Source: Leptospira jelokensis (GTDB taxonomy: Bacteria; Spirochaetota; Leptospiria; Leptospirales; Leptospiraceae). From it: a stretch of 64,000 nucleotides of DNA. Under the pieces are notes generated by a model. That model did no database searches. It was not told where the DNA came from and saw only the letters and a program-made list of their open reading frames with translations. Below, piece after piece: positions 45,377 through 53,984 of the stretch (positions within the stretch are counted from its first letter, which is position 1; each line of letters begins with the position of its first letter). Made by a program: the position numbers and the translations under genes. The stretch lies in contig NZ_RQGH01000008.1 of NCBI RefSeq assembly GCF_004769635.1, positions 1 to 64,000 on the forward strand. The letters are read 5' to 3'.

Positions 45377-47746
45377 CTAGTTTGGGCTAAAAGAAAGACC
45401 AATAAATGTAATATCATCAGATTGTTCGCGGTTGCCACGAAACTGGGTCATTCTCTGGTCTAGGAGGGCGGGGAGTTCTTTTACCGATTTGTGAGCATTG
45501 TAATGCAAAAAGTCAATGAGGGTTTCTTCCCCAAAAATTTCATCGCGTTCACTAAAGGCTTCCGTGATCCCATCTGAATATAAATACAATTTGGTGCCGG
45601 GTAATAATTTAAGTTCTTGGACATGGTAATCGGTTTCCAAAATCCCAAGTACCCTTTGTGTTTTTGAATGCAATTTGATTTGGCCATCTGTGCGCATTTC
45701 GATGAGAGAAAGATGTCCTGCATTCACATATTTGAATACATTTTCTGTGGAATCAAAAATCCCTCCGAGTAAGGTCATAAATTCATTCCCCTTGTATCTC
45801 GCACGAAAGAAGCTATTGATTTCTCTGAACAATCCTTCGAGAGAAGTTCCATTACGGAGTTGTTCTCTTACAATTCCCTTAATTGCGCTCACTAAAAATC
45901 CAGTCCCTAATCCATGGCCGGCCACATCGCCTAACAGTACTATCATTTTTGTATTGGATATGGGAATGATATCCAAATAGTCACCAGAAATTCCAACGGC
46001 TGGTTTGGAGATATATCCGTAATCGATCCCTTTGATTTCACTTGGTAAAATTAAACGTAGAGTATTGTCGACTATAGAAGCTGTTTGGATATCCCTGACG
46101 ATTTTTCGTTTTTGAATTTCATCTTCGAGTAAACTATAGTTTTCGAGTAACATACCTGAAATTTTCACAACTTCATTGATAAACTTTAATTCACCGATGG
46201 AAAAATATTTTTTATCCAATTTTTCCCCGATTAAGATCATTGCCTGAATATTCTTTTTGTTAGACGATGAGTCGTAGGCGGGGAAGGCCAATTGGATTTG
46301 TAATCCCTTTAGAAAATTATAAAGTGTTTCTCTTAAACCAATTCCATATTCTAAATGAGAGGTGACCGTCACTCGGTCCGTACTTTTGAAGTAGTTCCAA
46401 ATTTCTGACTGAGGTGAGATTCTCATGAAATTGATATTCCTTAAGTCAGTATTGGCAAATTGGTCACCAGGGATCAGAATGATGATGTTGGATACATTTA
46501 CAGTTTGTTTGACTGTATTATTGATCGTGAGAATGGTTTTTCTCATAGAAAGGGGGGACGACAATAAAGCTGTGATTTTGTTGATGCCAGCGCTAAGTTT
46601 TGGATTTTTTTCAAAGAACCAATAATCAAACAACTCCTTTACTTTAAGTTTGAGTGGGATCAAATACGCAGTGACTAAAAACAAAAAGATAAAATTAAAC
46701 ACCCATCGGTCTTTCAAGTAACGGATGGGAAATACATAATCTAATACAAAAATAAAACCAATGTATGTACCTAAAATGATACCAACTAATATTAATGTGA
46801 CGAGACTAGGTGTGAAGATAACAAAAGAAGGAACAAAGGTGTAACGATAGGTTCCATAAAAAAAACTTAAAATAAAAAGTAAATAGGTTATGATAAAAAG
46901 TGAGCGATGGACATAAAACCAAGGATAACCATCAAAAAACAGAATACTTGTAGGAAGTGCCACATAAAGCCCTATTGATATCACGAGAACCAATCGTTTT
47001 AAAAGTGCTTCCTCTTGTGGTTTGGAACGAATGAGTTCAAAAACGTTTGCGATGATATTGATGGATCCAAACAGAACAGTGATTGCGTGTGCGACGATTG
47101 CAATACGTTCAATTAAGATCATGTCATATTTTTCTTGAGAAGCAATCATTGCCATAATGAACGAAATCAACACTTGTGGTAACAGCCACTTAGAATTGAT
47201 TTCTTTTCCACGAAGGCGGTAAATCAAATGGTATTGGAGGAAACTTCCCAAATATAGAGTCAGGATGAATAAAAAAATAGAATTTTTAAATGCCAAAACA
47301 AAAACATTGGATAGGATGATGAGTCCAAAATTTAGAAAAAATCCAAAGATTAAGGCATCTCGAGTTGAGTAATAAAAATAAACTGCAATCGCTAAACTAA
47401 AAAAAGCTAAAAATAAATCAGAAAAAAATACTCCCAAAACATCCGTTTTACGAACATTTTTTAGTTTGAATTCTTCTTCATAGAAAGTCCCATCTGAATT
47501 TCGAATTTTTAAACGATACGTATCTATTTTGGATAAATCCTGGTTAGATTCAAAGTTTTCCAAATCGGAAGACTCGATGGCATTTCCCCAGTGGGTGCGA
47601 TTTTCTTCACCAATATTAACGATAAGTCCTGATGGATAATAATAGAATGGAAGTCGTTTGGAACTGTTTTGCACTCCTAAAAAAGAAAAAAATAGGAGTA
47701 AAAAAAACAATAGTGATGAGAGGATTGTGATCGCAAGTTCTCTCAT
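45377..47746 (-). CDS. Membrane SpoIIE-type PP2C phosphatase
   Basis: A 789-residue protein. Helix at about 5-25, extracytoplasmic region to about 100, then about eight membrane helices to about 370, a GAF-like segment (about 390-550) and a PP2C domain (about 560-789). Metal-binding motifs are all present: ISGDYLD, LGDVAGHG, YSDGITEA and SDDITF. It should be an active serine phosphatase acting on an anti-sigma antagonist or similar. The upstream gene encodes a degenerate version of the same catalytic domain, with a 4-base overlap. Confidence 0.88.
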   Translation of the reverse strand: MRELAITILSSLLFFLLLFFSFLGVQNSSKRLPFYYYPSGLIVNIGEENRTHWGNAIESSDLENFESNQDLSKIDTYRLKIRNSDGTFYEEEFKLKNVRKTDVLGVFFSDLFLAFFSLAIAVYFYYSTRDALIFGFFLNFGLIILSNVFVLAFKNSIFLFILTLYLGSFLQYHLIYRLRGKEINSKWLLPQVLISFIMAMIASQEKYDMILIERIAIVAHAITVLFGSINIIANVFELIRSKPQEEALLKRLVLVISIGLYVALPTSILFFDGYPWFYVHRSLFIITYLLFILSFFYGTYRYTFVPSFVIFTPSLVTLILVGIILGTYIGFIFVLDYVFPIRYLKDRWVFNFIFLFLVTAYLIPLKLKVKELFDYWFFEKNPKLSAGINKITALLSSPLSMRKTILTINNTVKQTVNVSNIIILIPGDQFANTDLRNINFMRISPQSEIWNYFKSTDRVTVTSHLEYGIGLRETLYNFLKGLQIQLAFPAYDSSSNKKNIQAMILIGEKLDKKYFSIGELKFINEVVKISGMLLENYSLLEDEIQKRKIVRDIQTASIVDNTLRLILPSEIKGIDYGYISKPAVGISGDYLDIIPISNTKMIVLLGDVAGHGLGTGFLVSAIKGIVREQLRNGTSLEGLFREINSFFRARYKGNEFMTLLGGIFDSTENVFKYVNAGHLSLIEMRTDGQIKLHSKTQRVLGILETDYHVQELKLLPGTKLYLYSDGITEAFSERDEIFGEETLIDFLHYNAHKSVKELPALLDQRMTQFRGNREQSDDITFIGLSFSPN

Positions 47747-49011
47747 TTTAATTCTGACTCGATAAAATTAAATTTTAAAACAGGTTCACCGCGTTGTTGG
47801 ATGATGATGGGTCCTTTGTCCATACTGATCATATTTTTCCAACCCATACTTGCGACGACTTCTTCAGAATTACGTAAGATTTTAAATTGTTTACCTTCTT
47901 GGATGATGTACAACTCAGAATAACCAATTTTTCCAATGATCATTTCATAGTTTTCTTTCCAGTCTAACTTTTGAAAGGTGGATTGAATTAAAGTTTTAAT
48001 ATCAGAAAATCCTTTTAATAATTTTAATCTGGATTGCGAGTACACAACTCCTAAAATATAAGAAAGTATGATTCCAATATGTTGGTAAGATTTTCCCGCA
48101 TTCAGGATCACAAAAAACCAACTTCCGTCTTCCACTTGGAAAAATTCGATTAAATTCCGATTTGTGCGTTTGAAAGGTGTAATTTCCCATCCAATTAATT
48201 TTGGAATTGTACCGGTTTCTAGTAGGTTTTGCACTCGAACCGCATACTCTGCTTCTTTTTGGTATTTTTTGTTTTCTGAGATATGGTAAGAAAGAATATG
48301 ATTATGAATCGTTAATGCCGATTGACCAGCTAACAAAGATAAACTGTGACTTGCATCAGAATTGGGAATATTGGATACAGCAATAAAACCAAACAATTTT
48401 TCGCGAAAGATAAATGGGTATATATAATTCGCGTGAAGTTCCATAAAGTCATTATTAATGTCTTCGTTTGAGAACGTATTCGCAACGGATGCCCCATTTC
48501 GATTTGCAAGTAAAAATGATTGGAAACTTGTTTTAACCAAAATGTCTTTGGTTGGGCTAAGTTTTTTTTGCCTCCCTCTAAAATAGGAGTGAAAGGCAAA
48601 CGTTCCATTTTGTGTGAGGACGGCCATGGTCCCAGATTGGCTACCGGTAATTTTCACCATATCGGGGAATACATTTTTGATTAAGGCATCAAAGTTAAAT
48701 CGTTTGATTGCCTGGCGATAGGATTCTGCATCTTCTGTCAGGTATTCCGACAAAAATTTTGTTCGAATCAAACGTGTGAGTCGTTCAATTAATGGAAGGT
48801 ATAAAATCAAAGAAAAGGCACAGGTAAGTAAAAGTGCAAGTTCCAGGCGGTATGACATCGGTTCTGGAATCTGGGATAAGATAATAAAATAAGAAATATA
48901 AACGAATAAAATAAAAACAGTACGAGTGAATAAATTGGTTACAGAGAGTTTGAGTTGGTAACTCGACGGTAAAAAAAATTTAAACGTATTTTTTAATTTA
49001 TGCGAAATCAT
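47743..49011 (-). CDS. Membrane GAF-like protein with degenerate SpoIIE/PP2C domain
   Basis: A 422-residue protein with two membrane helices near the N-terminus (about 27-48 and 55-80), then a GAF-like region (about 100-240). The C-terminal part lines up with the start of a SpoIIE domain: YAVRVQNLLETGTIP, GWEITPFKR, RNLIEFF where GDxxDF is expected, VEDGSWFFVILNAGKS where DGxxxFxIGDVSGKG is expected. Metal-ligand aspartates are replaced and the late DG and DD motifs are missing, so it is a predicted pseudo-phosphatase. The alignment was made by eye. It overlaps argJ and the active phosphatase by 4 bases each. Confidence 0.65.
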   Translation of the reverse strand: MISHKLKNTFKFFLPSSYQLKLSVTNLFTRTVFILFVYISYFIILSQIPEPMSYRLELALLLTCAFSLILYLPLIERLTRLIRTKFLSEYLTEDAESYRQAIKRFNFDALIKNVFPDMVKITGSQSGTMAVLTQNGTFAFHSYFRGRQKKLSPTKDILVKTSFQSFLLANRNGASVANTFSNEDINNDFMELHANYIYPFIFREKLFGFIAVSNIPNSDASHSLSLLAGQSALTIHNHILSYHISENKKYQKEAEYAVRVQNLLETGTIPKLIGWEITPFKRTNRNLIEFFQVEDGSWFFVILNAGKSYQHIGIILSYILGVVYSQSRLKLLKGFSDIKTLIQSTFQKLDWKENYEMIIGKIGYSELYIIQEGKQFKILRNSEEVVASMGWKNMISMDKGPIIIQQRGEPVLKFNFIESELK

Positions 49012-50162
49012 GTTGTGTAGTAAGCATTTTCCTGAATGTAACCTTCAGTAAAATCACAACTCCAAAACGTTTTTTCGAACTTACCTGTATTTAATTTCAC
49101 AAGAATATAAATTTCTTCATTGGATTTGAGATATTCGGCTAACTTTGATTTGGTTTCGTGATCTGCTCCTTTGACTGAAATTCCACCTAGTTGGATTTCT
49201 AAATTTTCATACGGTATTGGTTCATCAAAAACTTTCCCGATCGCCATAATGAATCGTCCCCAATTAGGATCCCCTCCGTAAATGGCAGTTTTTACTAGTG
49301 GTGAGTTGAGAATCGATTTTCCAATTTTTGTGACTTGGCTTTCGTCTCGACCGTGTTTCACGGTGAGTTCGATTAACTTACTTGCTCCTTCACCGTCTCT
49401 TGCAATTTTTTTGGAAAGTTCTGTTGCAATTTCTTTTAAATTGGATTCAAACAGTCCATCAGGGATCGTTCCTAGTTTTCCAGAACACATCAAAACAACA
49501 GTATCACTTGTCGATGTATCGGAATCAATTGTGATACAATTATAGGTTTGGTCTACCACTCGCTTGAGAATCCCTTTTAGGTCTTTTGATTCAGGTAGAT
49601 AATCACATAGGATATACGACAACATGGTTGCCATGTTCGGTTCAATCATCCCCGCACCTTTCGCAATTCCAAACATCACTCCTTCGTTTCCGTTGTGATT
49701 GATTGTGCGGTAAGAAATTTTTTTCTTGGTGTCTGTGGTCATGATAGCCTCAGCCACTTCATCTAAATTTCCAGGTTTTAAATTTTCTTTGGCACTCGCA
49801 CAAGCGTTTAAGATTTTTTCAATGGGAAGTGGAACTCCAATCACTCCGGTAGAAGATGGTAGGATATCTTCTTTTTTGATTTGTAATGATTTCGCCAATG
49901 ATTCACAAATTTGGTAAGAATCTTGGATTCCCTTTTCTCCTGTTGCTACATTTGAGTTTTTGGAATTGATGACGATGGCTTGCAGAAAACCATCTTGGAT
50001 GTGGTCTCGTCCGACATAGATAGGCGCCCCTGGGAAATTATTCCGTGTGAATACTGCTGCGGCATGGCAACGTACATCAGAATAAATCACTGCAAAATCC
50101 AAACTAGTATCTTTGATACCAATGTTTTTGCCAAAGGAGAAAAAACCCAAAGGATACTTCAT
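49008..50162 (-). CDS. argJ: Bifunctional ornithine acetyltransferase/N-acetylglutamate synthase
   Basis: A 384-residue ArgJ. The self-cleavage site is in EPNMATMLSY; the threonine becomes the new N-terminus and nucleophile of the beta chain. Early KYPLGFFSFGKNIGIKD and later GEGASKLIELTV motifs fit the family. It makes N-acetylglutamate and recycles acetyl groups in arginine synthesis. It leads an operon with the two SpoIIE-like genes and an M50 protease, an unusual setting. A hairpin is upstream (50172-50194). Confidence 0.93.
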   Translation of the reverse strand: MKYPLGFFSFGKNIGIKDTSLDFAVIYSDVRCHAAAVFTRNNFPGAPIYVGRDHIQDGFLQAIVINSKNSNVATGEKGIQDSYQICESLAKSLQIKKEDILPSSTGVIGVPLPIEKILNACASAKENLKPGNLDEVAEAIMTTDTKKKISYRTINHNGNEGVMFGIAKGAGMIEPNMATMLSYILCDYLPESKDLKGILKRVVDQTYNCITIDSDTSTSDTVVLMCSGKLGTIPDGLFESNLKEIATELSKKIARDGEGASKLIELTVKHGRDESQVTKIGKSILNSPLVKTAIYGGDPNWGRFIMAIGKVFDEPIPYENLEIQLGGISVKGADHETKSKLAEYLKSNEEIYILVKLNTGKFEKTFWSCDFTEGYIQENAYYTT

Positions 50163-50171
50163 AATTACCTA

Positions 50172-50194
50172 CCGGATACCAATATTTTATCCGG
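50172..50194 (-). other. Hairpin upstream of argJ
   Basis: CCGGATA/TATCCGG arms (7 bases) with a 9-base AT-rich loop lie ten bases before the argJ ATG and about 20 bases past the histidine kinase stop codon. Either a terminator for phoBR or a leader structure affecting argJ translation. Confidence 0.4.
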
Positions 50195-50213
50195 GGACTT
50201 CTCTTACGAGAAT

Positions 50214-51578
50214 CTATTTTTTAGGAAAAACAAAGGAGAAAATGGACCCACCCTTGGGGTTCGGAGATACAGAAACCTCACCGGAATGGAGCCTCGCAAT
50301 GTGTTTCACAATGGAAAGCCCAAGTCCCGTGCCTCCTTCCTTTCGGGAACGATTTGTATCCACTCTAAAAAAACGTTCAAAGATCCTCTCTGCATCTTCC
50401 GCAGAAATTCCAATCCCTTGGTCAATCACTTGGATCAAATGATTTTCCTCTAAAGAACTCGCTTTTACAATCACACTAGAACCTTCCGGACTGTATGCGG
50501 ATGCATTGGAAATCAAATTGACCAACAAATCTTCTAACAGCAATCGATCTGCCTTCACCTTTAAATCAATGGGTATGTCTAAGATCAAATTTTGTTTTTT
50601 CTGGGAATAAATCACTCCAAGGGATTCTGAAACATTTTTTACAAGTTCTGATAACGATACATCTGTCAGATTCAAAACGGTTTTGTGGCTTTCCAATCGA
50701 GAGACGGTCAACATATCTTCCACAATGCGAATGAGCCTTTCCGTATTCCTAAGGATGGCATCTAAAAACTTACGTTCATTGGAATCAGGATTTAGTTTTA
50801 ATTTATATTCGAGTGTTTCCGCATAACCTTTAATAGATGTAATTGGGGTTTTCAATTCATGGGAAGCATTTTGAAAAAATTGTTCCCGAATCATTTGGTT
50901 TTGGCGGTCTTCTGTAATATCAGAAATCACACCAATATAAAGTTGGACCATTGCATCGGATTTAATTGGATAAATGCGTGCAGTGTAAAAATGGAGTCCA
51001 TCTTGGAATTCGGTTTTACCTTCCTTTCCCGATTTAATTTTGTCGGTGATAAAATTTAATAATTCTTTGTTTTTGATGGAAGGGGCAAACTCTTTGAATT
51101 GGGAATTCTGTTCGATCAAAGTGTCAGCAATATTTCGATTTAAAAATAAAAACTTATGATTGCGATCGATTGCAAAAACACCTTCTTTTAAGTTTTGAAG
51201 TAAATAATTGAATTTTTCTTTTTCGACTGTTAAATCCAAAAATTGTACTTTTAGTCGTCTTGCCATTTCATTGATGGACGAAGCGAGTGTTGCCAACTCA
51301 CGGATTTCAGGTGATGACAATTCTACACCAAAATCACCTGCATTAATTTCTTTGGTTTTTTTTTCGACAGTGGCGAGTGGATCTGTGATCCGCATGGCAA
51401 TGTTTGTGGAAATATAGAAGGTACCAAAAATAGCAATGAGTACAAAGCTAAATAAAATGAGAGGGCGTACAGCAGGTACGACTAGGTCATAAATATAAAA
51501 TACGCCGAGTGCAAGGGTGAGTAGTACCAGTAACAAACCCCAGTTGAGAAGGAGGAGAGTGGAAAAAAAACTACGCAT
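50214..51578 (-). CDS. phoR: PhoR-like sensor histidine kinase
   Basis: A 454-residue protein. Two membrane helices near the N-terminus (about 5-28 and 32-55) with only a short loop between them, as in PhoR, are followed by a HAMP domain (about 55-105), a PAS-like domain (about 115-215), a HisKA box with NASHELKTPITSIKGY, and the HATPase N, G1 (DQGIGIS) and G2 (GGTGLGLSI) boxes. It overlaps the response regulator by 8 bases. With the Pho-box-like element upstream of the pair, a phosphate-limitation role is likely. Confidence 0.82.
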   Translation of the reverse strand: MRSFFSTLLLLNWGLLLVLLTLALGVFYIYDLVVPAVRPLILFSFVLIAIFGTFYISTNIAMRITDPLATVEKKTKEINAGDFGVELSSPEIRELATLASSINEMARRLKVQFLDLTVEKEKFNYLLQNLKEGVFAIDRNHKFLFLNRNIADTLIEQNSQFKEFAPSIKNKELLNFITDKIKSGKEGKTEFQDGLHFYTARIYPIKSDAMVQLYIGVISDITEDRQNQMIREQFFQNASHELKTPITSIKGYAETLEYKLKLNPDSNERKFLDAILRNTERLIRIVEDMLTVSRLESHKTVLNLTDVSLSELVKNVSESLGVIYSQKKQNLILDIPIDLKVKADRLLLEDLLVNLISNASAYSPEGSSVIVKASSLEENHLIQVIDQGIGISAEDAERIFERFFRVDTNRSRKEGGTGLGLSIVKHIARLHSGEVSVSPNPKGGSIFSFVFPKK

Positions 51579-52245
51579 CTCGGAATCGGTAACCGACTCC
51601 GCGAATGGTTTCGAGTCGTTCTTTTTCGGAGAGCAGTTTGTCTCTTAAGCGTTTGATATTGACATCCACAGTTCGATCGGTGACAAATACGTCTTTTCCC
51701 CAAATGCGGTCTAATAATTTGTCCCTAGAAAATGCAACACCAGGATTGCCAGCAAACAGTTGTAATAGTTTAAATTCAATTAAGGTTAAATCAATTTCTG
51801 TTCCTTCTACAAAAACTTTGTGCGCAGTTGGATTGATTTGGATTTTTCCCGTTGTGATTGTGCCTTGGACTTCTTGGTTTGGGTCAGTGGTCCTTCGAGT
51901 TACAGTTCTCACCCTTGCGACTAGTTCTCGAATGTTAAATGGTTTACGAATGTAATCATCGGCTCCGAGCTCAAGGCCTAAAACCACATCAGTTTCCCCA
52001 GTTTTTGCAGTCACCATAAGGATAGGGATTTGCGGGTATTTTTCTTTTATCCGTTTGCAAAGGTCCATACCACCGATGCCAGGCAACATTAAATCTAAGA
52101 TAATTCCGTCAGGTAGGTTTTTTTCTAAACGAGGTAAAACTTCCATTCCATTATGGCAAACTTCGGTTTGGAAACCTTCCTCTTCCAAGTGGAATTGGAT
52201 TAGGCCTGCAATGTCTTCTTCGTCATCTACAATCAATATTTTCAT
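51571..52245 (-). CDS. phoB: PhoB-like OmpR-family response regulator
   Basis: A 224-residue two-domain regulator. The receiver keeps DDEED, acceptor aspartate in IILDLMLPG, the TAKTG threonine and the RKP lysine. The winged-helix domain ends FVTDRTVDVNIKRLRDKL and IRGVGYRF, the PhoB/PhoP pattern. It lies just downstream of three 11-base-spaced TTGT repeats (52273-52301), consistent with autoregulation. The gene symbol rests on resemblance and context. Confidence 0.82.
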   Translation of the reverse strand: MKILIVDDEEDIAGLIQFHLEEEGFQTEVCHNGMEVLPRLEKNLPDGIILDLMLPGIGGMDLCKRIKEKYPQIPILMVTAKTGETDVVLGLELGADDYIRKPFNIRELVARVRTVTRRTTDPNQEVQGTITTGKIQINPTAHKVFVEGTEIDLTLIEFKLLQLFAGNPGVAFSRDKLLDRIWGKDVFVTDRTVDVNIKRLRDKLLSEKERLETIRGVGYRFRDA

Positions 52246-52272
52246 GAATATATTTCAAGTTAACATGGGTTC

Positions 52273-52301
52273 GTTACAAAAAGAATACAAAACCATGACA
52301 A
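52273..52301 (-). promoter_or_regulatory. Pho-box-like direct repeats upstream of phoB
   Basis: On the minus strand: TTGTCAT-4-TTGTATT-4-TTGTAAC, three 7-base units with an 11-base period, as in Pho boxes (CTGTCAT units). A TTAACT ten bases downstream could serve as the -10, and the ATG follows about 28 bases past the last repeat. Confidence 0.6.
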
Positions 52302-52316
52302 AAAATCGATTCCTTT

Positions 52317-52697
52317 TTAATGACCAAGCATCTGGTTGATGTCTCGGATTGCTTTCCTTTGGCGGAGTAAAATCAAACCCAAAAATCCAGTGAACAATAC
52401 AAATGCCAAGGTATACACCCAAAGTAATGATTTGAGTCGAGCTTGTTCTTTTTCGATGGCTTGGATTTCTTCCAGGTGGGAGATGAGGAAATAAAAATGA
52501 TCTGCTTTCGGGTAAGATTTTTTCATTTCCATTCGGAGTTCTGATACCAATGTTTTGGAATCTTCTTTGGAAAGGGACTCTACCAATCGAATGGACTTGT
52601 CCAAATCCATATTCAAAAATTCTTCAGCGGAAGGTAAAACCTCAGCGGAAATGGAGGAAACAAAAAGGAAAACAAAAAAAACGAATATGACTTTCAC
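52317..52697 (-). CDS. Hypothetical exported, membrane-anchored protein
   Basis: A 126-residue protein with a signal peptide (about 1-18, SSISAE), a helical mature region with a coiled-coil tendency (about 35-85) and a C-terminal membrane helix (LWVYTLAFVLFTGFLGLILL) ending in a short cytoplasmic tail. No family is recognised. It is the last gene of the ECF sigma operon, six bases after the previous gene, and could sense envelope state. Confidence 0.6.
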   Translation of the reverse strand: MKVIFVFFVFLFVSSISAEVLPSAEEFLNMDLDKSIRLVESLSKEDSKTLVSELRMEMKKSYPKADHFYFLISHLEEIQAIEKEQARLKSLLWVYTLAFVLFTGFLGLILLRQRKAIRDINQMLGH

Positions 52698-52703
52698 GAA
52701 TGA

Positions 52704-53057
52704 TCAAACCTCTTCAAATCCAAGTTTCTCTTTCCATGCATTCAGAAAAGGAATTCTTGTATTGAGGAGTAAAAAGCCAAGTACGAGTGAATAAAAACAA
52801 AAGAATAAACTGGAACTGATGAGAAGTGGTAACAAATACAACGAGTCTGTGTCTTGTTTGATCGTAAAAAGCATGGTTCCAAACGGAATGAGTAAAAGCA
52901 AAAACGATACAAATAAGGAAGAAAATAAAAACTTTAAGGGTAAAATTTGCCCAAGGACACGGATCTTAATGATCGAAGGGGCCTCGGCATATTTGAGAAA
53001 GGGATCCACATCTCCAAATGAATCGGGAACCAATTTGTTTTTATCCTTCGATTTCAT
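52704..53057 (-). CDS. Hypothetical two-helix membrane protein
   Basis: About 117 residues from ATG 53057, which overlaps the sigma factor's 3' end by 17 bases. Residues 1-40 are soluble and hydrophilic, and two membrane helices follow (about 45-65 and 78-98). The position directly after an ECF sigma factor suits an anti-sigma factor, but the usual H-x3-C-x2-C zinc motif is missing. The role in sigma control is inference from context. Confidence 0.6.
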   Translation of the reverse strand: MKSKDKNKLVPDSFGDVDPFLKYAEAPSIIKIRVLGQILPLKFLFSSLFVSFLLLLIPFGTMLFTIKQDTDSLYLLPLLISSSLFFCFYSLVLGFLLLNTRIPFLNAWKEKLGFEEV

Positions 53058-53562
53058 GTGACCACCATTTTCGTAAGAGTTCCTTGCCTCTTGAGATATG
53101 ACTTTTGATGGTTCCCAGTTTGATATTGAGATCATTTGCTATTTCTTTTAAAGGTTTGTTTTCAAAATAATGCAATCGAATTGGTAACTGGTAGGACTTA
53201 GGAAGTTTACAGATGAGGGAATGTAAAATATGATGGGTTTCTTCTTTGTCTAACACTTCCACTGTGGAAGGTTTGGAATTGTCGGGAACAGTTGCGACAT
53301 CTTCTGTCCAGTCAGCTTGGATATGGGATTTCTTTTTATTAACTTTTGTTATGTGAAATTTGGCAATTTGGAATAACCAAGTAGAAAATTGTGCCTCACC
53401 TCGGAATTGACTTAACGATTCATAGGCCTTTAGGAATACATCTTGTGTGAAATCCTCTGCCTCTTCTTTCGTTAAAAATGCCTTCCTTGCTTGAGAGTAT
53501 ACCATTCCTTCGTACCGTTTCATCAGTACTTCAAATTGAGACACATTGCCCCGTAAGACCAA
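53041..53562 (-). CDS. ECF-family RNA polymerase sigma factor
   Basis: A 173-residue product from TTG 53562, with sigma region 2 (FEVLMKRY, then EEAEDFTQDVFLKAYESL and FSTWLFQIAKF) and region 4 (LPKSYQLPIRLHYFENKPLKEIA, IKLGTIKSHISRGKELL). The upstream bases remain open in frame and encode residues of the type seen in ECF N-termini (NDEDWNSIQLVLRGN), yet no ATG or GTG is in frame there. So the true start is uncertain and could lie farther up or use an unusual codon. It is fused tightly in a five-gene operon. Confidence 0.88.
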   Translation of the reverse strand: MVLRGNVSQFEVLMKRYEGMVYSQARKAFLTKEEAEDFTQDVFLKAYESLSQFRGEAQFSTWLFQIAKFHITKVNKKKSHIQADWTEDVATVPDNSKPSTVEVLDKEETHHILHSLICKLPKSYQLPIRLHYFENKPLKEIANDLNIKLGTIKSHISRGKELLRKWWSHEIEG

Positions 53563-53609
53563 CTGGATGGAATTCCAGTCCTCATCGTTGCATTTCCGTT
53601 TGGTCTCTG

Positions 53610-53984
53610 TTACCTGTGTTGTTTGTAGAAGGTCAAGAGACCGAGTCCAATTGCGAATGGGATTAACCCTCCTAACATCGCCATAGAACGACCTAAGACG
53701 AGTATAAATACAAACGATAAGGCAAATCCAGTGAATGTCAACAAAAGACCAAGGAAAAATGAATACAATCTGATGTCAAAACTCCATGATTTGTACTGCC
53801 CGGATTGGATGAGGGCCATTTTTTGTTTATGCCACCACTGAAACAAAAAAAACAAAAATGTGGTACCAAAGATGATCCCAATATGGGGAACCAAATACAA
53901 AGCCAAACGATATGGATCTGAACCCCCTTGGTTTCGGATTTCTGTTAAAATTGTTAGGATCGTTTCATACTGCTCGGGTGTCAT
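53610..53984 (-). CDS. DUF6249-like small membrane protein
   Basis: A 124-residue protein with three hydrophobic helices. The segment IGIIFGTTFLFFLFQWWHKQKMALIQSGQY matches in pattern the DUF6249 family (a helix, a charged KQKMALI stretch, a glycine turn). It overlaps the upstream PilZ-like gene by ATGA and is followed by the ECF sigma factor. DUF6249 genes often accompany ECF sigma factors, in my memory of the family. Function unknown. Confidence 0.62.
   Translation of the reverse strand: MTPEQYETILTILTEIRNQGGSDPYRLALYLVPHIGIIFGTTFLFFLFQWWHKQKMALIQSGQYKSWSFDIRLYSFFLGLLLTFTGFALSFVFILVLGRSMAMLGGLIPFAIGLGLLTFYKQHR

Noticed and set aside
49980..50453. 157-codon plus-strand frame over argJ and phoR ends
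   Set aside because: Covers the ends of two well-supported minus-strand genes and has no domain.
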